This document shows positions 8,734 through 18,296 of a stretch of DNA of 64,000 bases, piece by piece (position 1 is the stretch's first letter; every line of letters begins with the position of its first letter). Below the pieces are notes generated by a model, which was given only the letters and a program-made list of their open reading frames with translations, did no database searches and had not been told where the DNA came from. Source of the DNA: Paraclostridium bifermentans (GTDB lineage: Bacteria; Bacillota; Clostridia; Peptostreptococcales; Peptostreptococcaceae); contig NZ_CP079737.1 of the NCBI RefSeq assembly GCF_019916025.1, positions 1,550,001-1,614,000 on the forward strand, given 5' to 3'. Made by a program: the position numbers and the translations under genes.

Positions 8734-11700
8734 TTGCAACTTAAAGAATTAATAGACATGGTAAGAGAAAGTACACAAAAATCGATGTGGGCGAGGGGAT
8801 ATACTTATTATAAAAAAGGAATTGTAGATCAAGTGACACCTCAAACAAAAAATGGAGTTTTAACAATTGATGGAATAATAGGTGCAGATTTCTCAAATGA
8901 AATACATTATACGACACTTGAAATAGATTTGAAGAAAAAAGAAATTATAAGTGCAAGATGTAATTGTATAGACTTTGTAAATAATGAAAATGAAAATAAG
9001 AATTTTATATGCAAACATAATATAGCTGCTTTTCTTGTTTATATAGATATGTTACAAAGAAAAATAAAACAACAAAAAATAGATAGAAAGAAAAAGGAAG
9101 AAGAGCTAGATCCATCCACTCAAATTATAAAAATAGCAAATGAAAAACTATCACAAAATAGAAAAGTAAATTTGGAAATGACTTTAACAAAGCAAAACTC
9201 TAATATAGGTAATTACTACCAAGTGAGTTTTAAAATAGGAATAGATAAGATGTATGTATTAAAAAGCATTCCTGAATTTATATATTCTAGAAGAGAACGT
9301 ATATCTATAAAATACGGTAAAGATTTTGAGTATAACCCTGTTTCTGATTATTTTTCTATAGAGGATGAGTCTATTATAAATTTTGTAGAAGCATATATAA
9401 ATATAGATCAAACTTTATACAAAGATTCTAAAGTAGATATAAGCCTTATAGATGGAAAATACTTAAATATATTGGAAAGTGGATTAAAAAACTTTTTGAG
9501 AAATATAAGAAATAAAGAAATAATATTTAATTATGATGATAAAGTATATAAAACATATATAAAAAATAATGACATAGATATATCTTTTCATATAAATGAA
9601 GATGGGAATAAGCTTGTACTAAGCTCTAATAGTAAAGATATATCACTTTTAAATGCTAAAGGTGATGTCGTATTGTTAGAAAGTGAAATATATCTTATAT
9701 CAGACAAGCAATGTTATAATTATGTTCCATTTCATAATTTATTTACTAAAAATGGTAGTATAACATTTAAGAAAGATGTTGCAGATAGCCTATTCAATGG
9801 AGTGCTTCCTGTATTAAAAAGAGCTTCTAAAAACATATCTTTTGATGAAAGCTTAGAAAGTCAAATACGTAATAATTTAGATGTTAAATTTTACTTCGAT
9901 AAAATGAAAAATAATATTTCTTGTTTTATAGATTATGTATATACTGATGAAACTGAAAATAAGAAAAACGGATATGTTATTAGAAACTTTAAAAAAGAAA
10001 ATGAAATAGAGGATACTGTATGTTCTTATGGATTTGAAAGATCTGGAGATAAATTATTGTGTAAGTTATCACCTGATGAATTATATGAATTTTTTAAAGA
10101 AAAGATTTTTGATTTAAATAATATTGGTGAAATTTATTATTCAGATAAATTGAAAAAAGTAAAAGTGTATAAAGGCAGTGATATAAAAGCTAACTTTAAC
10201 TTAAATAAACAAAATTACTTAGAATTTACATTTAATATAGATGATATAGAAAAACATGAAATAGAAAATATACTAGAAGCATTAAGAAATAAACGAAAAT
10301 ATTATAAGTTAGGAAATGGAAGCTATATAAATCTTGAAGAAGATCAAATGGTTAAATTCCTTGAATTAGTGGATGATATAAAGGATAGGCACATTTCCAT
10401 AGATAGTGATGAACAAATTGATGAAGATAGCAATGAGGTTTCATATAGCTTAGGAAGTGCAAGTTCCATATACTTAAAAAACCTAATAGATGAAAATGAA
10501 ATTTCTTTTATCAGTGGAATGGATAAAATAGATGAGATATCAACCAGTTTTGAAACTATAAATAATATGGACGTTTTAGTACCTAAAGAGTTAAATGCAA
10601 GTCTTAGAGAATATCAGGTTCAAGGGTTTAAATGGTTTAAAACTTTAAGTCATTTAAAATTTGGAGGAATACTAGCAGATGAAATGGGATTAGGTAAAAC
10701 TATACAGACTATAGCTTTTTTACTTTCACAAAAAAATAAAAAAAGCATTGTAGTTGCACCTACATCACTTATATATAACTGGAAGAATGAATTTGAAACT
10801 TTTGCACCAAATTTAAATATATTGGTTTTACATGGGAGCAAATCAGAGCGTAAGGAAATGTTGAAAAATATAGATGAAAATGATGTTATATTGACAACAT
10901 ATACTATTTTAAAGAATGATTTTAGTGAATTGGAAAATATAGAGTTTGATTACTGTATAATAGATGAAGCTCAGAATATAAAAAATCCATATTCTCAAAA
11001 TTCTGAAGCTGTAAAACAAGTAAAAGCTTCTGTTAGATTTGCGCTTACAGGAACTCCGATTGAAAATAATTTATTAGAATTGTGGTCTATATTTGATTTT
11101 ATTATGCCAGGATATTTATATTCTAAAAATAAATTCCAAGAGAAGTTTTTAAAAACTACTGATAATATAGTAGAACTTAAAAAGCAAATACAGCCATTTA
11201 TGTTAAGAAGACTAAAGAAGGAAGTTTTATCTCAACTTCCTGATAAAATTGAAACTAATTTCTTTGTTGAGATGACAGAAGATCAAAAGAAAGTATATAA
11301 AACATATGTAGATGATATAAAAGAGAAAATGAAAGATGCAGATTTTAATAAAGATAAGATAACTATCTTATCATACCTAACAACACTAAGACAACTTTGC
11401 TTAGATCCATCTATAAAAATAGATAATTACAATGGTGAAAGTGGTAAAATTAATGTTTTAAATGAAATAGTTAGTGAGAATATTGAAAATAATCACAAAA
11501 TATTAATTTTTTCTCAATTTACATCTGTATTAAAGAATATAGGAAAAGAACTTCAAAATGAAAATATAAATTATTTTTATTTAGATGGTCAAACTAATCC
11601 TAAACAACGTGTTGAATTAGTTGATGAATTTAATAAGAGTGAAGATGTAAGAGTATTTTTAATATCATTAAAAGCAGGAGGAACAGGATTGAATCTTACG

Positions 11701-11964
11701 TCTGCAGATGTAGTTATACATTTTGATCCTTGGTGGAATCCAGCTATAGAGAGTCAGGCAACAGATAGAGCTCATAGATACGGTCAAAAAAATGTTGTTG
11801 AAGTTATAAAACTTATTTCTAAAGGAAGTATTGAGGAAAACATAATAAAACTACAAGAAGATAAGAAGGAGCTTATACAAAAAATTATAAGTGAAGACTT
11901 AAAAAATGAGAGTTTTATAAAGATGTTATCTAAGGAAGAGCTAATTAATCTAATTACTAATTAA
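8734..11964 (+). CDS. SWIM zinc-finger SNF2 family helicase
   Basis: About 1,076 residues. The start is taken as TTG 8734, five bases after AGAGGTGAG; a GTG at 8725 lies within that ribosome site. Residues ~75-100 hold a SWIM zinc motif (CNC...CKH), then a long beta-rich region. The C-terminal half is a full SNF2 ATPase: ADEMGLGKTIQT (Walker A, ~649), IIDEAQNIKNP (motif II with DEAQ, ~745), LTGTPIENN, and the second RecA lobe ending with SADVVIHFDPWWNPA and QATDRAHRYGQ. Such proteins translocate on double-stranded DNA and are linked to transcription recycling and repair. It is a single-gene unit. Confidence 0.9.
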   Translation: MQLKELIDMVRESTQKSMWARGYTYYKKGIVDQVTPQTKNGVLTIDGIIGADFSNEIHYTTLEIDLKKKEIISARCNCIDFVNNENENKNFICKHNIAAFLVYIDMLQRKIKQQKIDRKKKEEELDPSTQIIKIANEKLSQNRKVNLEMTLTKQNSNIGNYYQVSFKIGIDKMYVLKSIPEFIYSRRERISIKYGKDFEYNPVSDYFSIEDESIINFVEAYINIDQTLYKDSKVDISLIDGKYLNILESGLKNFLRNIRNKEIIFNYDDKVYKTYIKNNDIDISFHINEDGNKLVLSSNSKDISLLNAKGDVVLLESEIYLISDKQCYNYVPFHNLFTKNGSITFKKDVADSLFNGVLPVLKRASKNISFDESLESQIRNNLDVKFYFDKMKNNISCFIDYVYTDETENKKNGYVIRNFKKENEIEDTVCSYGFERSGDKLLCKLSPDELYEFFKEKIFDLNNIGEIYYSDKLKKVKVYKGSDIKANFNLNKQNYLEFTFNIDDIEKHEIENILEALRNKRKYYKLGNGSYINLEEDQMVKFLELVDDIKDRHISIDSDEQIDEDSNEVSYSLGSASSIYLKNLIDENEISFISGMDKIDEISTSFETINNMDVLVPKELNASLREYQVQGFKWFKTLSHLKFGGILADEMGLGKTIQTIAFLLSQKNKKSIVVAPTSLIYNWKNEFETFAPNLNILVLHGSKSERKEMLKNIDENDVILTTYTILKNDFSELENIEFDYCIIDEAQNIKNPYSQNSEAVKQVKASVRFALTGTPIENNLLELWSIFDFIMPGYLYSKNKFQEKFLKTTDNIVELKKQIQPFMLRRLKKEVLSQLPDKIETNFFVEMTEDQKKVYKTYVDDIKEKMKDADFNKDKITILSYLTTLRQLCLDPSIKIDNYNGESGKINVLNEIVSENIENNHKILIFSQFTSVLKNIGKELQNENINYFYLDGQTNPKQRVELVDEFNKSEDVRVFLISLKAGGTGLNLTSADVVIHFDPWWNPAIESQATDRAHRYGQKNVVEVIKLISKGSIEENIIKLQEDKKELIQKIISEDLKNESFIKMLSKEELINLITN

Positions 11965-11997
11965 ATGAATATTTTAAATATTTATTTGGTAAAACGC

Positions 11998-12026
11998 TTG
12001 TAATTGATAAATATATATGATATTAT
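11998..12026 (+). promoter_or_regulatory. Predicted promoter of cold-shock gene
   Basis: TTGTAA, 17-base spacer, TATTAT; leaves a leader of about 55 bases before the start codon, as is common for cold-shock mRNAs. Confidence 0.55.
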
Positions 12027-12086
12027 TAACACAAATAGTAAAGAAGTACTGAAAGATTGTGCTTTAATTTTTAGGAGGATTCCATA

Positions 12087-12287
12087 ATGAAACAAGGAAC
12101 AGTAAAATGGTTTAACAATGAAAAAGGATTTGGATTTATATCTGTAGAAGGTGGAGATGACGTATTCGTACATTTCTCAGCTATACAAAAAGATGGATTC
12201 AAATCATTAGAAGAAGGTCAAGCTGTTAACTTTGAAATAGTTGAAGGTGCTAGAGGACCTCAAGCTGCTAATGTTACTTTAGCATAA
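12087..12287 (+). CDS. csp: Cold-shock protein (CspA family)
   Basis: 66 residues, the standard single cold-shock domain. Both nucleic-acid-binding motifs are intact: RNP1 KGFGFIS (residues ~13-19) and RNP2 VFVHFSAI (~26-33). It binds single-stranded RNA or DNA and acts as an RNA chaperone. The TTAGGAGGATT ribosome site is very strong, its codon use is that of a highly expressed gene, and a strong terminator follows. Confidence 0.95.
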   Translation: MKQGTVKWFNNEKGFGFISVEGGDDVFVHFSAIQKDGFKSLEEGQAVNFEIVEGARGPQAANVTLA

Positions 12288-12311
12288 TTTATATATAATA
12301 TAGTATATAAC

Positions 12312-12350
12312 ACTCCTTAAGTATGCTTATGCATACTTAAGGAGTTTTCT
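12312..12350 (+). terminator. Intrinsic terminator after csp
   Basis: 15-bp perfect stem ACTCCTTAAGTATGC / GCATACTTAAGGAGT with loop TTAT and a T-rich tail. Confidence 0.9.
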
Positions 12351-12405
12351 TGTTTTAAGAAAAAAGTATATTTTACAACAATAAGTATTTTAAAGGAGAA
12401 GATAG

Positions 12406-14841
12406 ATGAATATAAAGCCTTTAGATGTACTATCTAAATATTACGGATATCCAGAATTTAGAAAAGGTCAAGAAGATATAATAAACGAAATTATAAAAGG
12501 AAATGATATTCTAGCGATCATGCCAACTGGAGGAGGAAAATCTATATGCTATCAAATACCATCTCTTATTTTAAATGGTCTAACGATAGTTATATCTCCT
12601 CTTATATCTCTTATGAAAGACCAAGTAGATTCGTTAAAGACAATGGGAATAGATGCGACTTTTATAAATAGTTCTTTATCTACAATGGAACTTTCAAATA
12701 TAATAAAAAATATAGATGATGATAAATATAAAATTATATATATAGCACCAGAGAGATTAGATTCATATGAATTTTCAAATTTAATAAAATCTAAAGAAGT
12801 AAGCCAAATAGCTATAGACGAAGCTCACTGCGTATCTCAATGGGGACATGATTTTAGAACTAGCTACAGAAAAATATCTCAATTCATAAATAACTTAGAA
12901 AAAAGGCCTATAATTACTGCATTTACAGCGACAGCGTCAGTGGAAGTAAGAAACGATATTATAAAATTATTAGAACTTAATAACCCTAAATTATTTATAA
13001 CTGGTTTTGACAGAGAAAATTTAACTATAACTATAGAAAAAGCTTCAAATAAAAATAAGTATCTATTAGAGTATATTAATAATCATAAATCTGAAAGTGG
13101 AATTATATATGCGGCAACCAGAAAAGAAGTAGATAAGATATATGAAGGATTAAATAAAAGAGGGTACAATGTATCTAGGTATCATGCAGGACTTGGAGCT
13201 GAGGAAAGAAAATTAAATCAAGAAAGTTTTATAAAAGATGACGTAAGTGTTATGGTTGCTACCAATGCATTTGGAATGGGAATAGACAAACCTAATATAC
13301 GATATGTGATACATTATAACATGCCACAGAGTATAGAGAATTACTATCAAGAAATCGGTAGAGCTGGTAGAGATGGTGAAAAAAGTGAATGTGTACTTTT
13401 ATTTACGCCTGGAGATGTACATATACAAAAATATTTAATTGAAATTGGTACAGAAAACCCAAATAGAAAAAACATTCAATATAAGAAATTAAGAGATATG
13501 TCAGATTTAGTATATAGTAATGATTGTTATAGAAAAAGTATTATAAATTACTTTGGAGAAGATTTTAAAGAGGAATGTGGAAACTGTAGTAATTGTTTAG
13601 ATAATGGAAGCTTAGTTGACAAAACTTTAGATGCTCAAAAGGTTATTTCATGTATAGCTAGAATGAAAAGAAGTTTTGGAATAACTATGATTATAGATGT
13701 GCTTAGAGGATCTAAAAACAAAAAAGTATTACAATTTGGATTTGATGAATTATCTACTTACGGAATAATGAAACATTACTCATCGAATGATTTAAAAACT
13801 TTTATAAATACACTTATATCTCATGGTTTTATAGATTCTATAGATGGAACTTACCCAACCATAAAATTAAATGAAAACTCAATGAAAACCCTAAAGGGAG
13901 ATATTAAGGTAGAATTTAAAGAAAGCAAAGTATCTAAAAACTTAGAAATATCAAATGAACTATATGATACACTAAAGCAAATTAGATATAATATATCAAA
14001 AGAAGAAAATATAGCTCCTTATATGATATTTGGAGATGGAACTTTAAAAGTTATGTCTAGTAAATATCCTATAACAAAAGAAAGTATGCTAAAAATTCCA
14101 GGTGTCGGAAATATAAAATATGAGAAATATGGAGAAACATTTAAAAGTGCAATAATCAAATATGTTGAAGAAAATAATATAAAAATACAGGGTGACTTTA
14201 TAAGCTCACAAGATGAAAAACTTAACTTTATAGATATTAAAACAGATAAAGAACTTTATGAAAAATTATATATAAAAAGAAGTGAACTTGCTAAAAATGA
14301 AGGTGTATTGCCAACTATGATAATATCTAAAAATTCATTAAAAGAAATTAGTGGAAGGTATCCATCAAATGAAGAGCAACTAAATGATATAAGTGGGTTT
14401 GGTCCTGTAAAAGTAAAAAAATATGGACATGTATTTTTAGACATCGTTAATAGGTACACAGAAGAAAATAATATATCTGAAATTTGGAAAGAAAAAAACA
14501 GATTGAAAGTTATAATAGATGGAGATAGTAGAACTAATGAAGAAATAGCATTAGATATGCTAAGAGAAAGTAAAGCATTGGAATACATATCCAATGAAAT
14601 AGAGGTCTCTATTTCTACTATATTAGGTTATGTAACAGATATGATAAAGAATGGATCTGAAATAGATTTCAAGGTAAATTTAGAAAAATATTATACTGAA
14701 GAAGATGAAGAACATATATTAAGAATATGTGAAGAAGAAGGAATAGACAAGATTAGTCTTATAAAGAAAAAATTGCCTGACAATATAAAATATGAATCTA
14801 TAAGAGCTGTAATATTAAAAAAATATTATAATCTTATGTAA
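12406..14841 (+). CDS. recQ: ATP-dependent DNA helicase RecQ
   Basis: 811 residues. Superfamily 2 helicase core with MPTGGGKSICYQ (Walker A, ~39), DEAHC (~138), TAFTATA, and the RecQ signature GRAGRDGE; then a zinc-binding RQC region with four cysteines (around CGNCSNC, ~395). Two HRDC-like domains follow in tandem (~518-588 and ~612-685) and a C-terminal helix-turn-helix (~708-752). Standard RecQ has one HRDC domain and ~600 residues, so this is the long two-HRDC form seen in some Firmicutes. It unwinds 3' to 5' in recombination and fork repair. Start supported by AAAGGAG. Confidence 0.93.
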   Translation: MNIKPLDVLSKYYGYPEFRKGQEDIINEIIKGNDILAIMPTGGGKSICYQIPSLILNGLTIVISPLISLMKDQVDSLKTMGIDATFINSSLSTMELSNIIKNIDDDKYKIIYIAPERLDSYEFSNLIKSKEVSQIAIDEAHCVSQWGHDFRTSYRKISQFINNLEKRPIITAFTATASVEVRNDIIKLLELNNPKLFITGFDRENLTITIEKASNKNKYLLEYINNHKSESGIIYAATRKEVDKIYEGLNKRGYNVSRYHAGLGAEERKLNQESFIKDDVSVMVATNAFGMGIDKPNIRYVIHYNMPQSIENYYQEIGRAGRDGEKSECVLLFTPGDVHIQKYLIEIGTENPNRKNIQYKKLRDMSDLVYSNDCYRKSIINYFGEDFKEECGNCSNCLDNGSLVDKTLDAQKVISCIARMKRSFGITMIIDVLRGSKNKKVLQFGFDELSTYGIMKHYSSNDLKTFINTLISHGFIDSIDGTYPTIKLNENSMKTLKGDIKVEFKESKVSKNLEISNELYDTLKQIRYNISKEENIAPYMIFGDGTLKVMSSKYPITKESMLKIPGVGNIKYEKYGETFKSAIIKYVEENNIKIQGDFISSQDEKLNFIDIKTDKELYEKLYIKRSELAKNEGVLPTMIISKNSLKEISGRYPSNEEQLNDISGFGPVKVKKYGHVFLDIVNRYTEENNISEIWKEKNRLKVIIDGDSRTNEEIALDMLRESKALEYISNEIEVSISTILGYVTDMIKNGSEIDFKVNLEKYYTEEDEEHILRICEEEGIDKISLIKKKLPDNIKYESIRAVILKKYYNLM

Positions 14842-14846
14842 AACAA

Positions 14847-14887
14847 AAAAGAAATGTTAAAAATTTAAATTTTAACATTTCTTTTTT
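14847..14887 (+). terminator. Intrinsic terminator after recQ
   Basis: AAAAGAAATGTTAAAA / TTTTAACATTTCTTTT with T-run. Confidence 0.85.
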
Positions 14888-14906
14888 ATTTTTATTGTAA
14901 AAATAC

Positions 14907-14951
14907 TTGACTTTGTATCGGAAATCATATACAGTATATTGTATACAATAT
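14907..14951 (+). promoter_or_regulatory. Promoter with palindromic operator
   Basis: TTGACT at 14907 and a TATACA/TACAGT -10 region at 14928-14935. A perfect 16-base palindrome, ATATTGTATACAATAT, lies at 14936-14951 over the expected transcription start, a typical repressor position. Confidence 0.55.
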
Positions 14952-14977
14952 GTAAAATATGAAAGGGGATTTTAATT

Positions 14978-15109
14978 ATGTTAAAAAAATTATCAGAAGT
15001 ATTCAATGGGTTTTCAAAGCAAATACTTGCTTTAGAGAGAATAAACAGTCAAAGATGTGTAGGTAAGGATTTAGATACTACAAAAACTATATTTGAAAAT
15101 AAAAGATAA
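14978..15109 (+). CDS. Small protein of 43 residues, unknown
   Basis: ATG preceded by GAAAGGGGA at the correct distance; the product begins MLKKLSEVFNGFSKQILALE and ends with a lysine/arginine-rich tail, with no membrane segment but an amphipathic N-terminal helix. It has its own promoter, a palindromic operator and a terminator overlapping the stop codon, so it is a complete transcription unit. No family recognised. Confidence 0.6.
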   Translation: MLKKLSEVFNGFSKQILALERINSQRCVGKDLDTTKTIFENKR

Positions 15110-15136
15110 TACTATGAAATAATCATAGTATTTTTT
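15109..15136 (+). terminator. Terminator of the small ORF
   Basis: ATACTATGA AATAA TCATAGTAT and T-run. Confidence 0.8.
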
Positions 15137-15142
15137 AATTTT

Positions 15143-15186
15143 AAAGGGATATAAGATTATATTAATATAATCTTATATCCCTTTTA
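15143..15186. terminator. Palindromic terminator between converging genes
   Basis: Near-perfect 20-bp inverted repeat beginning AAAGGGATATAAGATTATAT, placed just after the YitT-type gene end; symmetric, so it could stop transcription from both sides. Confidence 0.7.
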
Positions 15187-15189
15187 TAA

Positions 15190-15798
15190 TTAAACTCTTA
15201 CAATGTCTTTGTTTTTGTATGAGTATACAAAGTCTATAACCTTTCCACTTACGCTGACCGCAATTAAAGATACAGCTATTTGAGAAAATGATAAATATAT
15301 TAATGATAAACCCAATATAAAAAAGTCACTTATCATATAAACTTTACCAATTTTTAAAGATGTAGTCTTAGAAATTACTAATGCTAAAGCATCGTCTCCA
15401 CCAGCTGCACCTCCTGCTCTAACAACTAAACCAGATCCTAAACCAACAAAAACACCGGCAATTATACTTCCCAGTATTAAGTTATCAAATTTAGGTATAA
15501 CTGGACCTATGCTTTCAAAAAAGCTGAATGATAAAGAGAAGCTAATCGTTGCTATTAACGAATACTTAATGAATTTTTTACCAAAAAACTTGTATCCTAC
15601 TAATAGTAGAGCACAGTCTATGATAAGATTTGCTAATGAAAGTCTAATGTTAAATAAATTTTTTAACAGTAGTAAAAATCCTAACACTCCACCTTCCGTA
15701 ATGTTGTTTTGAAAATTAAAATTATAAACTCCAAATGATAGTATAATAGAACCTATCAGTACTAGTAGAATTTGTTCTACAGATCGCCGCCTGGCCAT
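15190..15798 (-). CDS. YitT/DUF161 family membrane protein
   Basis: 202 residues, five or six hydrophobic segments, with the family pattern of an early glycine-rich helix (FGVYNFNFQNNITEGGVLG) and a conserved GLGSGLVVRAGGAAGGDD loop near residue 130. It covers only the DUF161 membrane part and lacks the C-terminal cytoplasmic DUF2179 domain present in longer YitT proteins, like the shorter YczE-type members. Role unknown; probably a transporter. On the minus strand, preceded by GGAAGGG. Confidence 0.8.
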   Translation of the reverse strand: MARRRSVEQILLVLIGSIILSFGVYNFNFQNNITEGGVLGFLLLLKNLFNIRLSLANLIIDCALLLVGYKFFGKKFIKYSLIATISFSLSFSFFESIGPVIPKFDNLILGSIIAGVFVGLGSGLVVRAGGAAGGDDALALVISKTTSLKIGKVYMISDFFILGLSLIYLSFSQIAVSLIAVSVSGKVIDFVYSYKNKDIVRV

Positions 15799-15839
15799 AA
15801 TATCCCTTCCTTTTTCTTGTATTTAATAACATTATATAT

Positions 15840-16115
15840 AATAAATACAAATTTGTATACAGCAAAAAAGCAAACTAAATATTATACGAAAAAAAAAGCA
15901 AATTTGCAATGATTTTTGTGAAGTTTTTTTGGGTTTTTGAAAAATCTAAATGTAAATAAGTAATTTCAATAGGTTTAGCTACATATAAAAAACAAAAAAT
16001 TTATATTAATTGTTATTAAGTTTAGTTTTCCTAATCTTTAGTTTATATTAATTTTTGTTTTATTTAGTAAAACTAAACTAACAATATCTATTTTTATATT
16101 TATTTGAAAAAATAA
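15840..16115. other. A+T-rich intergenic stretch without a gene
   Basis: No credible coding frame. The only visible structure is a distant inverted pair, GTTTAGTTTT (16020-16029) and AAAACTAAAC (16069-16078), just upstream of the add promoter; it may be a regulator site. Confidence 0.5.
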
Positions 16116-16143
16116 TTGACATTATTAAACTTTATGATATAAT
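16116..16143 (+). promoter_or_regulatory. Promoter of the adenine riboswitch-add unit
   Basis: TTGACA, 16-base spacer, TATAAT; transcription would start just before the aptamer. Confidence 0.8.
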
Positions 16144-16162
16144 CATTAACAATATAAAAATT

Positions 16163-16272
16163 CACTTTGTATAATCCCAATAATATGGTTTGGGAGTTTC
16201 TACCAGGTTCCGAAAAAATCCTGATTACAAAGAAAATGCTTAATGTATTTTCTTTGTAATCAGGATTTTTTT
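16163..16272 (+). ncRNA. Adenine-class purine riboswitch with terminator
   Basis: The aptamer (16163-16233) carries the purine core: TATAATCCCAATAATATGG, GTTTCTACC and CCTGATTAC, with P1 formed by CTTTGTA and TACAAAG. The specificity base is T (16225) in TGATTAC, where guanine aptamers have C; U at this site pairs with adenine. Bases 16213-16237 also form the 5' arm of a strong terminator (to 16272). The P1 3' strand lies inside that arm, so ligand binding should break the terminator: an ON switch for adenine. The next gene is adenosine deaminase, the same pairing known from Vibrio vulnificus add. Confidence 0.93.
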
Positions 16273-16339
16273 ACATTTTTACAGATTTAATATATAAAAT
16301 AAATAATAAAAACAAATATATATAAAGGGAGATAGATAT

Positions 16340-17335
16340 ATGAATTTTGAAAAATTACCAAAAATAGAATTACATTGTCATTTAGATGGGAGCGTAAGAC
16401 CGAGCACTATAATAGAATTAGCTTGCATGAAGAATATAGATATACCTTCAAAAAATATCGTAGAAATAAAAAATATGATGGTTGCGCCTAAGGACTGTAA
16501 GTCATTAGATGAATATTTAAAAAGATTTGAATTGCCAGGACTTATAATGCAAGATGAAGATAGTTTAGAAAGAATTGCTTTTGAACTTATGGAGGATGCG
16601 TCAAAAGAAAACATAGTTTATATCGAAATAAGATTTGCACCATTACTTCATATAAATAAAGGCTTAAATACAAAACAAGTTATAGAAAGTGTTTTAAAAG
16701 GAATAAAAAAAGCTGAATCAATGTATGATATTAAAGGCAATTTAATATTATCATGTATGAGAACTATGAGTGTTGAAAGTAGTTATGATGTAATAGAAGC
16801 TGGAAAAGAATATTTAAACAATGGAGTTGTAGCCGTCGATTTATGCTCAAGTGAAAATGAACAATTTTGCGAAAAGTTTGAAGAGCCTATTGCTTTAGCT
16901 AGAAGCTATGGATATAGAGTGACTATACATGCTGGTGAGACTGGAATAGGAGAAAATGTATATGATGCCATCACACTTTTAAAAGCTGAAAGAATAGGTC
17001 ATGGAGTGTTTATAAAAGATTGTGAAAAAGCTTATAATATTGTTAAAGAAAATAATGTTACTTTAGAAATGTGCCCTACAAGTAACTTACAAACTAAAGC
17101 TATAAAAAACATAGAAAATTATCCGTTAAATAATTTCCATAAAGATGGAATAAAAGTATCTTTAAATACTGACAATAGAACAGTTTCAGATATTGATTTA
17201 ACTAATGAATATACCATAATATTTAATAACTTTGAAATGAGTGAAGATGACTATAAAACAATTTATTTAAATAGTGTTGAAGCTTCTTTTGCAGATGAAA
17301 ATATAAAAAATAAATTAAGAAATTATATAAAATAA
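16340..17335 (+). CDS. add: Adenosine deaminase
   Basis: 331 residues, normal length. Zinc ligands and catalytic groups are in place: HCHLDGS (His 12 and His 14), HAGETG (~198), GHG (His of RIGHGV, ~220) and SLNTDNR (Asp ~279). It converts adenosine or deoxyadenosine to inosine in purine salvage. Expression is expected to rise with adenine through the riboswitch upstream. Start supported by AAGGGAG. Single-gene unit closed by a long terminator. Confidence 0.93.
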   Translation: MNFEKLPKIELHCHLDGSVRPSTIIELACMKNIDIPSKNIVEIKNMMVAPKDCKSLDEYLKRFELPGLIMQDEDSLERIAFELMEDASKENIVYIEIRFAPLLHINKGLNTKQVIESVLKGIKKAESMYDIKGNLILSCMRTMSVESSYDVIEAGKEYLNNGVVAVDLCSSENEQFCEKFEEPIALARSYGYRVTIHAGETGIGENVYDAITLLKAERIGHGVFIKDCEKAYNIVKENNVTLEMCPTSNLQTKAIKNIENYPLNNFHKDGIKVSLNTDNRTVSDIDLTNEYTIIFNNFEMSEDDYKTIYLNSVEASFADENIKNKLRNYIK

Positions 17336-17394
17336 TATATCAAAAAATAAAAGTATTGCTAAAAACTAGCAATACTTTTATTTTTTGATATATA
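17334..17394 (+). terminator. Long terminator after add
   Basis: Nearly 27-bp stem centred on AGTATTGCT / AGCAATACT with flanking A- and T-runs; may act on both strands. Confidence 0.85.
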
Positions 17395-17427
17395 ATATAA
17401 TGTGATATTATATTATAGGAGTGAAAG

Positions 17428-18294
17428 GTGGTTGATCTTATAAATAATATAAATAATATAAAAAGCAATGTCCAAAATAATGTTATTTATAAAAAAGTAA
17501 ACATAAATGACGTTAATTCAAGAGCTGCAGCTATGTCTTATTACCTATTGCTTTCTATATTTCCTTTTTTGATATTTATGATAAACTTATTAAGTTATAT
17601 ACCGATAATTCATATTAATAAGTTTTTAAATTCATTTAATGATTTGATTCCCAATAGTGCATTTGCTATGATTGAATCTATAATAAACTCTGCAATAAGT
17701 GATAAAAGTATAAGCTTAACTGTATTCAGTTTTATCTTTACTTTATGGAGTTCATCTCGTGCAGTTAGAGTATTTATAAAGGGCATAAACAAATCATATA
17801 ATTTAAAGGAAACTAGATCTTTTTTCAAACTAATACTTATATCATTTTATTTTACAGTAGAACTCATAGTATTAATAATTTCATCTATGGTATTTTTATT
17901 ATATGGAGAAAAGGTTGGATATATAATATTTAAATTTTTAGGTCTTAGTAAACTGTTTATGCCAACATGGAATTTATTTAGATACTCTTTTGTAATAGCA
18001 ATAACTATATGGATAGTTAGTTCTTTATTTAGGTATGGGCCTAATAAAAAGATAAATTTAATAGAGGCAATGCCAGGGGCTATTTTATCTATATTTGGAT
18101 GGATATTAGTTTCAGTTGTATTTTCTTTTTATACAAATAACTTTTCAAATTATCAAGTTATATATGGAAGTATAGGGGGTATTATAGCTCTTCTTACTTG
18201 GTTTTATTTAAGTAGTTGGATTATGTTATTAGGATGTGAAATAAATGCTCTTATATACTATAGGGGTAAAAATTTTAATAGAAGGGATATATAA
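17428..18294 (+). CDS. YihY/BrkB family membrane protein
   Basis: 288 residues starting with GTG behind AGGAGTGAAAGG. Six hydrophobic segments; the family landmarks SRAAAMSYYLLLSIFPF in the first helix and ALLTWFYLSSWIMLLGCEINA in the last are clear. BrkB-like proteins are conserved envelope proteins of unsettled function (once proposed as RNase BN, which was withdrawn, and as virulence factors). The LUD-domain gene starts two bases after its stop, so the two are co-transcribed. Confidence 0.85.
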   Translation: MVDLINNINNIKSNVQNNVIYKKVNINDVNSRAAAMSYYLLLSIFPFLIFMINLLSYIPIIHINKFLNSFNDLIPNSAFAMIESIINSAISDKSISLTVFSFIFTLWSSSRAVRVFIKGINKSYNLKETRSFFKLILISFYFTVELIVLIISSMVFLLYGEKVGYIIFKFLGLSKLFMPTWNLFRYSFVIAITIWIVSSLFRYGPNKKINLIEAMPGAILSIFGWILVSVVFSFYTNNFSNYQVIYGSIGGIIALLTWFYLSSWIMLLGCEINALIYYRGKNFNRRDI

Positions 18295-18296
18295 AT

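Noticed and set aside
14256-14594. Minus-strand open frame of 112 codons inside recQ
   Set aside because: It is antisense to a conserved domain, without a ribosome site, and results from codon bias in the A+T-rich sequence.
15190-15798. YitT-type protein as truncated by mutation
   Set aside because: Although it lacks the DUF2179 domain, short single-domain YczE-like members are common and its start, stop and terminator are intact.
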